Below are positions 1 to 5,529 of a stretch of 6,247 nucleotides of DNA, piece by piece (the stretch's first letter is position 1; the number at the start of each line of letters is the position of its first letter). The DNA is taken from contig JAEZQS010000193.1 of NCBI GenBank assembly GCA_023412995.1, positions 1 to 6,247 of the forward strand. The letters run 5' to 3'. The translations under genes were made by a program, and so were the position numbers. This DNA is from Pseudomonadota bacterium. Lineage in GTDB: Bacteria; Pseudomonadota; Gammaproteobacteria; Xanthomonadales; Rhodanobacteraceae. The notes below the pieces were generated by a model. That model was not told the origin of the DNA and made no database searches. It was given only the letters and a program-made list of their open reading frames with translations.

Positions 1-237
1 CTCCCCAGCGATCCGTCCCGCCGGTGGCACCCCTTCAACGGGTTGCGCGGCTGGCCTGTCCGCCGCCGCGGGATTGACGACGCGGCAGCCGACCCTTTCG
101 CCTGCCGTGCAAAAAGGACACGCGTCGAGGAACTGCATCACGCGCGTAGCGGACCTCCGGGGCAGAAGGCACGGGTGGGGGCGGGCATGATGGCCGCCTC
201 CGCGGGCTTTCCGCGATCTTCGACTGGAGTTCCTCGC
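1..237. other. Upstream region without a supportable gene
   Basis: The plus-strand frame of the following gene is open from base 1, but the residues it would add before position 238 are Arg/Ala/Pro-rich and of low complexity. They resemble no domain I know and would bury the obvious signal peptide, so I treat the openness as a GC effect. One short inverted repeat is visible: GCCGCG at 65-70 and CGCGGC at 81-86, with a 10-base loop and no T-run. It could be the remains of a terminator of a gene further left, but this is weak. TTGACG at 74-79 resembles a -35 box, yet no acceptable -10 follows at 16-18 bp. The only clear signal is the Shine-Dalgarno GGAG at 226-229, which serves the next gene. 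Confidence 0.45.
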
Positions 238-1674
238 ATGAAATTCGCGACCGCCCTCTTCAGCGCCGCTGCGCTTGCCGCAACCGCCGCAGACGCCGCC
301 ACCTTCACGGTCACCTCGCTCGCCGACAACGGCAGCGGCAGCCTGCGCAGCGCCGTGGCCGAGGCCAACGCCGCGCCCGGCACCGACACCATCCGTTTCC
401 AGCCCGGCCTTGCCGGCACGATCATCCTCGCGAGCGAGATACGGGTCGCCGACTCGCTCGTGGTGGAAGGGCCCGGGGTGCCGTCACTGGCGCTGTCCGG
501 CGCCGGCGGCAACCGCCTGTTCCGGCTCGATCGCGCCAGCGGCGCGCGCACGACGACCGTGCTGTCCGGGCTCGTGCTGGAAAACGGCCAGGCGAGCGAC
601 GGCGGCGCCATCTCCGGCGAGGACGAGCACCTGATGGTGCGCGATGCGCTCCTGCGCAACAACCGCTCGGTGTCGCGCGGCGGCGCGATCCGCCTGGCGT
701 ACGGCGACCTCACGCTGGAAGACGTGGTGCTGCAGGACAACCAGGCAGGCCCCGGCAACAACGACACCGGTGGCGCCGTGTACCACAACAACGGCCGCCT
801 GACGATGCGGCGCTGCCTCGTGCAGGGCAACCAGGCCGGCCATGGCGGTGGGCTGTACCTGGGCACGCCGGCACCCGACGTCGTGATCGAGGACAGCGTA
901 TTCCTCGGCAATGCCTCCCATTTCGCGGGCGGCGCGATCAGCGCAGGAACGACCAAGCCCTCGTTCCATGTCGCCCGCAGCAGTTTCGTCGGCAACTCGA
1001 CCCTCGAGCCGCTCGGGGCGGCGATCTACTACGGTGGATCCTCCTCGGCAGGCACCCTGCCCGGCGTGATCGAGAACAGCACCTTTTCCGGCAACTTCAC
1101 GCCGCATTCCAACGGCCGCGGCATCGTGGCCACCACCAGCGGCACCCTTTACCTGCGCAACAGCACGCTGGCCTGGAACCGCACCGCGACCACGGGCAGC
1201 GCCGCGGCAAGCGACGGCGGCGCGCTCTGGATGGGGGCGGCGACGGTGCATGTCGACAGCACGCTGTTCTCGCACAATACGCACGGCCCGGACGACAGCT
1301 TCCGGCGCATCGACATCAGTCCCTCGTCGTCGCCCAACCGCCTGCTCCACGTCGCGGACTCGCTGCTGCACTCGACCCCGCCCGCCGGCCTGATCAACGG
1401 CGTCGACAGCGGCAACCAGTTCGGCACCGACGCGCAGCTGCTGCCGCTTGCCGTCGAAGGCGCCGGCAACGCACCGATCCATCCCGTCCCCCGTGACAGC
1501 CCGGCCATCGACGCCGGCAGCAACCCGGCCGGGCTGGCCAGCGACCAGCGCGGTCCCGGCTATCCGCGCACGGTCGACCTCGTCGCGTGCCGGCATCCAT
1601 CACACGCGCGCACCGACGTCGGTGCCTACGAGTACCGCACGGACACGCTCTTCTGCCACGGCTTCGAGGCGTAG
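238..1674 (+). CDS. Secreted right-handed beta-helix protein (CSLREA-like / choice-of-anchor Q type)
   Basis: Predicted 478-residue exported or surface protein of unknown ligand. I chose ATG 238 because GGAG lies 8 bases upstream and it exposes a clean Sec signal peptide: a short basic start, an Ala-rich core and an Ala-Asp-Ala cleavage site after residue 20. Longer in-frame starts such as ATG 43 hide it. Residues 23-45 form a CSLREA-type block (FTVTSLADNG, then GSLRSAVAEAN) in which the usual Cys is Gly. Residues about 120-345 hold repeated beta-helix coils, recognisable as Gly-Gly-Ala-Ile followed about 20 residues later by a hydrophobic strand and Asn or Gly-Asn. The end matches the choice-of-anchor-Q pattern: PAIDAGSN near 422, DQRGPGYPR, then DVGAYEY near 460. 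The protein closes with LFCHGFEA (471-478), a possible sorting tail. Cys occurs at 193, 451 and 473. Such folds occur in adhesins and polysaccharide-active proteins, but no catalytic residues are recognisable, so the function is unknown. An inverted repeat lies 7 bases after the stop. Confidence 0.88.
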   Translation: MKFATALFSAAALAATAADAATFTVTSLADNGSGSLRSAVAEANAAPGTDTIRFQPGLAGTIILASEIRVADSLVVEGPGVPSLALSGAGGNRLFRLDRASGARTTTVLSGLVLENGQASDGGAISGEDEHLMVRDALLRNNRSVSRGGAIRLAYGDLTLEDVVLQDNQAGPGNNDTGGAVYHNNGRLTMRRCLVQGNQAGHGGGLYLGTPAPDVVIEDSVFLGNASHFAGGAISAGTTKPSFHVARSSFVGNSTLEPLGAAIYYGGSSSAGTLPGVIENSTFSGNFTPHSNGRGIVATTSGTLYLRNSTLAWNRTATTGSAAASDGGALWMGAATVHVDSTLFSHNTHGPDDSFRRIDISPSSSPNRLLHVADSLLHSTPPAGLINGVDSGNQFGTDAQLLPLAVEGAGNAPIHPVPRDSPAIDAGSNPAGLASDQRGPGYPRTVDLVACRHPSHARTDVGAYEYRTDTLFCHGFEA

Positions 1675-1681
1675 CCGCGGA

Positions 1682-1714
1682 GCGGAGGCCGCCTCCGTGC
1701 GCTGCGGCCTCCGC
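1682..1714 (+). terminator. Perfect 11-bp inverted repeat after the beta-helix gene, probable terminator
   Basis: GCGGAGGCCGC (1682-1692) pairs perfectly with GCGGCCTCCGC (1704-1714) across an 11-base loop, starting 7 bases after the stop of the beta-helix gene. It is followed by G-rich sequence rather than a T-run. It would therefore be a non-canonical intrinsic terminator or a 3' stability hairpin. Its left arm contains a GGAGG that could also serve as a Shine-Dalgarno for a 20-codon ORF at 1697-1759, described among the findings. A second, smaller foldback (GGAGGC / GCCTCC, 1684-1696) competes with the main stem. Confidence 0.45.
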
Positions 1715-1783
1715 GGGGGCTTGATCGCGGCTGCGGCTCTCGCCATGCTGGCGTGTTGACCGCTACCCGGAAAGCCGACCCGC

Positions 1784-3682
1784 ATGAGCTCCCGCTACAA
1801 CGCCGCCGACATCGAGGTCCTGTCCGGCCTGGACCCGGTCAAGCGCCGGCCGGGCATGTACACCGACACCTCGCGCCCGAACCACCTGGTGCAGGAAGTC
1901 GTCGACAATTCTGTCGACGAGGCACTCGCCGGGCATGCGCGCACGATCGAGGTCACGGTGCACGCCGACGGTTCGGTCGAGGTGGGCGACGACGGCCGCG
2001 GCATGCCGGTCGACATCCATCCCGAGGAGAAGATCCCCGGCGTCGAGCTGATCCTCACCCGCCTGCATGCGGGCGGCAAGTTCTCCAACCGCAACTACCG
2101 GTACTCCGGCGGCCTGCACGGGGTCGGCGTGTCGGTCGTCAATGCGCTGTCGCAGCGTGTCGAGGTGACGATCCGCCGCGACGGCCAGCAGTACCGCATG
2201 AATTTCCGCGACGGCGACCGCGCCAGTGCGCTCGCCGTCACCGGTGCGGTGCCGAAAAGGCAGACCGGCACCACGCTGCGCTTCTGGCCGGACCCGAACT
2301 ATTTCGACTCGCCGAAGATCTCGATGCCACGGCTGCGCCACGTGCTGCGCGCGAAGGCGGTGCTGTGCGCGGGGCTCACCGTGCGCCTGTTCGACGAGGC
2401 GGGTGGCCAGCGCGACGAGTGGTACTACGAGGACGGCCTGCGCGACTACCTTCGTCTGATGCTGGGCGCGACCGACTACCTGCCGCCGGAGCTGTACGTG
2501 GGCCAGCACCAGCGCGACAACGGCGCGGTGGAGTTCGCCCTCGCCTGGCTGCCGGAAGGCGAACTGACCCAGGAAAGCTACGTCAACCTGATCCCGACCG
2601 CGCAGGGCGGCACCCACGTTAACGGCCTGCGCTCGGGGCTGACCAACGCATTGCGCGAATTCTGCGAATTCCGCAACCTGCTGCCGCGCGGCATCCGGCT
2701 CGCGCCGGAAGACGTATGGGACCGGCTCTGCTTCGTGCTCTCGCTGAAGATGGGCGACCCGCAGTTTTCCGGCCAGACCAAGGAGCGGCTTTCCTCGCGC
2801 GACGCCGCGGGGTTCGTCGAGAACGCGGTGCACGATGGCTTCTCGCTCTACCTCAACCAGCACACCGGGATCGGCACGCGCATCGCCCAGCTCGCGATCG
2901 AACGCGCGACGCTGCGGCTGAAGGCCGAAAAGCAGATCGTGCGCAAGAAGGTGACGCAGGGGCCGGCGCTTCCGGGCAAGCTCGCCGACTGCGCCTCCAG
3001 CGACCTGTCGCGCACGGAACTGTTCCTGGTCGAAGGCGATTCGGCCGGCGGGTCGGCGCGCCAGGCGCGCGACAAGGATTTCCAGGCGATCCTGCCGCTG
3101 CGCGGCAAGATCCTCAACACCTGGGAAGTGGAGTCCGGCTCGGTGCTCGCCTCGCAGGAAGTGCACGATCTCGCCGTCGCCATCGGCTGCGACCCGGGCA
3201 AGGACGACATCGGCGGCCTGCGCTACGGCAAGGTCATCATCCTGGCCGATGCCGATTCCGACGGCCTGCACATCGCGACCCTGCTTTCGGCGCTGTTCCT
3301 GCGGCACTTCCCGCGCCTGGTGCGCGAGGGCCACGTGTACGTGGCGATGCCGCCGCTGTTCCGCGTCGACGTCGGCAAGCAGGTGACCTACTGCCTCGAC
3401 GAGGCCGAGCGCAATGCGCTGCTGGAACGCATCGAGCGCGAGAAGATCCGCGGCGCGGTCACCGTCACGCGCTTCAAGGGACTGGGCGAGATGAATCCCT
3501 CGCAGCTGCGCGAATCGACCATCCATCCCGACACCCGCCGGCTGGTGCAGCTGACGATCGGCGAGGCCGGCGAGGACGACGGCACCGCCGCGATCATGGA
3601 CATGCTGCTCGCACGCAAGCGCGCCAGCGACCGCAAGGAGTGGCTGGAGACGAAGGGCGACCTGGCCGCGCTGGAGGTCTGA
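1784..3682 (+). CDS. parE: DNA topoisomerase IV subunit B (ParE)
   Basis: ATPase subunit of topoisomerase IV, which with ParC decatenates daughter chromosomes and relaxes supercoils in an ATP-dependent way. The 632 residues agree with E. coli ParE (about 630), while gammaproteobacterial GyrB is near 800 with a long TOPRIM insert that is absent here. GHKL ATPase motifs: EVVDNSVDEA with general base Glu38 and Mg-binding Asn42, DDGRGMPV at 69-76, the GGLHGVGVSVVNAL lid at 109-122, and the transducer QTK loop Gln331-Thr332-Lys333. TOPRIM motifs: EGDSAGG starting at Glu417, PLRGKILN, and the acidic triad Asp489/Asp491/Asp493 in DADSDG. The GLGEMNP block near 565-575 completes the ParC-contacting end. 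All key residues are intact, so it should be active. ATG 1784 gives the standard ParE N-terminus. GGAAAG at 1769-1774 is a modest Shine-Dalgarno. A weak promoter-like pair, TTGATC (1721-1726) and CATGCT (1744-1749) with a 17-bp spacer, lies upstream. parC is not adjacent in this window. Confidence 0.98.
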   Translation: MSSRYNAADIEVLSGLDPVKRRPGMYTDTSRPNHLVQEVVDNSVDEALAGHARTIEVTVHADGSVEVGDDGRGMPVDIHPEEKIPGVELILTRLHAGGKFSNRNYRYSGGLHGVGVSVVNALSQRVEVTIRRDGQQYRMNFRDGDRASALAVTGAVPKRQTGTTLRFWPDPNYFDSPKISMPRLRHVLRAKAVLCAGLTVRLFDEAGGQRDEWYYEDGLRDYLRLMLGATDYLPPELYVGQHQRDNGAVEFALAWLPEGELTQESYVNLIPTAQGGTHVNGLRSGLTNALREFCEFRNLLPRGIRLAPEDVWDRLCFVLSLKMGDPQFSGQTKERLSSRDAAGFVENAVHDGFSLYLNQHTGIGTRIAQLAIERATLRLKAEKQIVRKKVTQGPALPGKLADCASSDLSRTELFLVEGDSAGGSARQARDKDFQAILPLRGKILNTWEVESGSVLASQEVHDLAVAIGCDPGKDDIGGLRYGKVIILADADSDGLHIATLLSALFLRHFPRLVREGHVYVAMPPLFRVDVGKQVTYCLDEAERNALLERIEREKIRGAVTVTRFKGLGEMNPSQLRESTIHPDTRRLVQLTIGEAGEDDGTAAIMDMLLARKRASDRKEWLETKGDLAALEV

Positions 3683-3736
3683 TCCGGGGGACGAGGCGCG
3701 TGGGTCGTCGCGGACGGTAGCGGCCGGCGCCAGGAT

Positions 3737-3775
3737 TCCGGTTCCGGATGGGCTCGATGCCCGATAATCAGCGGA
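3737..3775 (+). promoter_or_regulatory. Candidate fsr promoter with overlapping palindrome (leaderless start possible)
   Basis: GATAAT at 3763-3768 is a near-consensus -10 hexamer in very GC-rich surroundings. Transcription starting about 7 bases beyond it would begin at or next to the ATG at 3775. The -35 position is poorly matched (GGTTCC at a 17-bp spacer), but it is covered by an inverted repeat, TCCGG-tt-CCGGA (3737-3748), which could be a repressor or activator site. The hexamer also lies inside the longest reading of the fsr ORF, so chance is possible. Confidence 0.3.
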
Positions 3776-5058
3776 TGGAACGATCCCTTCCGCCCACCGT
3801 GTCGCCCGATGCGGAACCCCGCGCCGCCGCGGATTCACCCGTCTCGCCGCCGCCGGGCATGGCAGGGGCCGGCGATGCCGCGCGCACGGCCTTTCCGATC
3901 CTCCTGATGCTGAGCACCTGCCACCTGCTCAACGACATGATCCAGTCGCTGCTGCCGGCGATCTATCCGCTGCTGAAGACGAACTTCGCGCTGGATTTCG
4001 GCCAGGTCGGCCTGATCACCCTCACGTTCCAGATCACCGCCTCGCTGCTGCAGCCGTTGGTCGGCATCGCGACCGATCGCCGGCCGATGCCGTGGTCGCT
4101 GGCAGCGGGCATGGGCTTCACCCTCTCCGGCCTGCTGCTGCTCTCGCATGCCGACACCTTCCCGATGCTGCTGCTGGCCGCTGCGCTGGTTGGTTCGGGA
4201 TCGTCGGTGTTCCATCCCGAATCCTCGCGCGTGGCACGCATGGCGTCGGGCGGGCAGCATGGCCTGGCGCAGTCCGTGTTCCAGGTCGGCGGCAACGTCG
4301 GCTCGGCGATCGGGCCGCTGCTGGCCGCCTTCATCGTGATGCCGCGCGGCCAGGCGAGCGTCGCCTGGTTCGCCCTCGCCGCCCTGCTCGCGATCACCCT
4401 GCTGCTGCGAATCGGGGGCTGGTACCGGGTGCAGGCGCCGGCGCACCGCGCCGGCCACGCCGTCCGCAAGACGCTGTTGCCGCGCCGCACGCTCGTGCTG
4501 ACGATGCTGGTGCTGGGTGCGCTGATCTTCTCCAAGTATTTCTACCTGGCCAGCCTGTCGAGCTATTACACGTTCTACCTCATGCACAAGTTCGGGCTGT
4601 CGGCACAGTCCGCGCAGTTGCACCTGTTCGTGTTCCTCGGCGCGGTTGCCGCCGGCACGCTGGCGGGCGGCCCGATCGGCGACCGCATCGGCCGGCGCTA
4701 CGTCATCTGGGGATCGATCCTCGGCGTGCTGCCTTTCACCCTGCTGCTGCCACACGCGAACCTGGCCTGGACCACGCTCCTGACGGTGGTCATCGGCCTG
4801 GTGCTCGCTTCCGCCTTCTCCGCCATCATCGTATATGCGCAGGAACTGGTGCCGGGGCGCACGGGCGTGGTGGCGGGCCTGTTCTTCGGCTTCGCCTTCG
4901 GCATGGGCGGCATCGGTGCCGCCGTGCTGGGGCAGCTGGCCGACCACATCGGCATCGAGGCGGTGTATGGCATCTGCGCGTGGCTGCCGGCGATCGGCCT
5001 GCTGGCGTGGTTCCTTCCGGCGGTGGAACGTCCACGCGCGCCTGCCGCCAGCCATTGA
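3748..5058 (+). CDS. fsr: Fosmidomycin-resistance (Fsr) type MFS efflux transporter
   Basis: Inner-membrane major-facilitator exporter, expected to expel fosmidomycin-like or other drugs in exchange for protons. The 436-residue reading has about 12 hydrophobic segments from residue 49 onward, with a hydrophilic hinge around 226-248. Strong Fsr signatures are visible: HLLNDMIQSLLPAIYPLL (59-76), QVGLITLTFQITASLLQP (86-103), MPWSLAAGM (114-122), HPESSRVARMASGGQHGLAQ (156-175) and FQVGGNVGSAIGP (178-190). A second-half MFS motif A, GDRIGRR (311-317), lies between the hydrophobic segments about 291-309 and 319-334. E. coli Fsr is about 406 residues, and the extra length here is a Pro/Ala/Ser-rich cytoplasmic N-terminus. 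The start is uncertain. ATG 3748 has AGGA only 12 bases upstream, ATG 3757 has no good site, and ATG 3775 fits a leaderless transcript (427 residues). The gene follows parE by 65 bp with no convincing terminator between, so read-through is possible. The substrate is inferred from family only. Confidence 0.93.
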   Translation: MGSMPDNQRMERSLPPTVSPDAEPRAAADSPVSPPPGMAGAGDAARTAFPILLMLSTCHLLNDMIQSLLPAIYPLLKTNFALDFGQVGLITLTFQITASLLQPLVGIATDRRPMPWSLAAGMGFTLSGLLLLSHADTFPMLLLAAALVGSGSSVFHPESSRVARMASGGQHGLAQSVFQVGGNVGSAIGPLLAAFIVMPRGQASVAWFALAALLAITLLLRIGGWYRVQAPAHRAGHAVRKTLLPRRTLVLTMLVLGALIFSKYFYLASLSSYYTFYLMHKFGLSAQSAQLHLFVFLGAVAAGTLAGGPIGDRIGRRYVIWGSILGVLPFTLLLPHANLAWTTLLTVVIGLVLASAFSAIIVYAQELVPGRTGVVAGLFFGFAFGMGGIGAAVLGQLADHIGIEAVYGICAWLPAIGLLAWFLPAVERPRAPAASH

Positions 5059-5065
5059 ACGAAAA

Positions 5066-5093
5066 CGCCCCGGGAGCCTGCGCGCCCGGGGCG
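5066..5093. terminator. Shared bidirectional terminator between the converging genes
   Basis: CGCCCCGGG (5066-5074) pairs perfectly with CCCGGGGCG (5085-5093) across a 10-base loop, 7 bases after the fsr stop. On the plus strand an AAAA run precedes the stem and no T-run follows. Read on the minus strand, the stem begins 16 bases after the stop of the small secreted-peptide gene and is followed at once by GTTTTCGTT, a proper U-rich tail. The hairpin therefore looks like a canonical intrinsic terminator for the minus-strand gene and probably also ends fsr transcripts. Confidence 0.75.
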
Positions 5094-5109
5094 ATCTGGC
5101 ACGACGGAT

Positions 5110-5310
5110 CTACTTGACCGGCGGGGTGCCGGCTTCGACCTTGGCAGCCGTGTGCTTGTGGTGCTTGTGCATCGCCTTGTGTGCCTTCGGCATGGCGTGG
5201 CTGGCAGGGGCAGTGGCTGCCGGCGCCGGCTTCGGCGGTGTGGGCGTCGCTGCGAACGCGTTCATCGAAAAGGCGCCAGCGACGAGGATGCAGAGGATCA
5301 TGGTACGCAT
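5110..5310 (-). CDS. Small secreted His/Lys/Pro-rich peptide, 66 residues, function unknown
   Basis: I do not recognise a named family. ATG at 5310-5308 was chosen because AGGAG (complement of 5317-5321) sits 6 bases upstream and the protein then begins with a textbook Sec signal peptide: MRT start, hydrophobic ILCILVAGAF core, and Ala-Phe-Ala cleavage after residue 20. Longer in-frame starts reach 5469 but are Arg/Ala-rich noise. The predicted 46-residue mature peptide starts with a Pro/Ala/Thr segment (ATPTPPKPAPAATAPA). A basic cluster with six His, two Met and several Lys follows (HAMPKAHKAMHKHHKH), and the tail is TAAKVEAGTPPVK. There is no Cys in the mature part. It should be a soluble, disordered, very basic periplasmic or extracellular peptide. 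Roles in Cu/Ni/Zn binding or acid-shock (Asr-like) buffering are guesses from composition. It is separated from the upstream minus-strand gene by 219 bp, so probably has its own promoter, and it ends in the shared terminator. Confidence 0.8.
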   Translation of the reverse strand: MRTMILCILVAGAFSMNAFAATPTPPKPAPAATAPASHAMPKAHKAMHKHHKHTAAKVEAGTPPVK

Positions 5311-5529
5311 GGGTGACTCCTGGTGGGTTCCGCGCGAGCCCGGACGGCGTCCGCTGGTTTGCGCGTGCGCGCACGCTATTCCTGCAGCCGGATATGCGTG
5401 CTGAATGCCTGCTTGAACCAATTTCCGCATTGGAGTCCCATCCTGTTCACCCGCGCAATGGCGCAACATGGGGCTCCCGGAGCGCTGCAGAAGCGCCGCG
5501 ACAGCACGATTGACGACGCCACCTCCCGC
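5311..5529 (-). promoter_or_regulatory. Intergenic leader of the small peptide gene, with inverted repeats
   Basis: This 219-bp gap must contain the promoter of the small peptide gene and the 3' end of the oxidoreductase transcript. Two compact inverted repeats lie 30-66 bases upstream of the peptide start: CGGACG-g-CGTCCG (5341-5353) and the perfect 14-bp palindrome GCGTGCGCGCACGC (5363-5376). The half-site GCGTGC recurs at 5396-5401. The least GC-rich part is about 5377-5433, the likely promoter position, but no -35/-10 pair matches well (TTGGTT then CATATC is spaced 19 bp). Near the oxidoreductase stop there are only weak hairpins, GCTCC-c-GGAGC (5473-5483) and GCGCT/AGCGC (5482-5496), without a T-run. 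No further gene is supported here. Confidence 0.35.

Noticed and set aside
25..46. Sigma-54-like TGGCAC ... TTGC pair
   Set aside because: The gap between the two elements is 12 bases instead of about 5, so it cannot act as a -24/-12 promoter.
43..237. N-terminal extension of the beta-helix protein from ATG 43
   Set aside because: It would place 65 Arg/Pro-rich residues before a perfect signal peptide. ATG 238 has a well-spaced Shine-Dalgarno.
484..1596. Long minus-strand open frame opposite the beta-helix gene, and a similar one at 138-995
   Set aside because: Arg/Ala/Val-rich content without domains. The plus strand has a signal peptide, beta-helix repeats and a recognisable C-terminus.
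2653..2675. Tandem GCGAATTC repeat inside parE
   Set aside because: It encodes the Arg-Glu-Phe-Cys-Glu-Phe segment, which corresponds to a conserved ParE stretch, so it is coding coincidence.
1763..3838. A 691-codon open frame on the minus strand opposite parE
   Set aside because: It mirrors the codon bias of parE, has His/Arg/Ala-rich low-complexity content, matches no family, and parE itself is beyond doubt.
3835..5055. Minus-strand open frame opposite fsr, and plus-strand frame 4092-5117
   Set aside because: Gln/Arg/Ala-rich shadows of a clearly recognisable membrane transporter.
5311..5469. Longer start for the small peptide gene (open frame reaches 5469)
   Set aside because: The extra residues lack structure and hide the signal peptide, while AGGAG sits 6 bases before the ATG at 5310.
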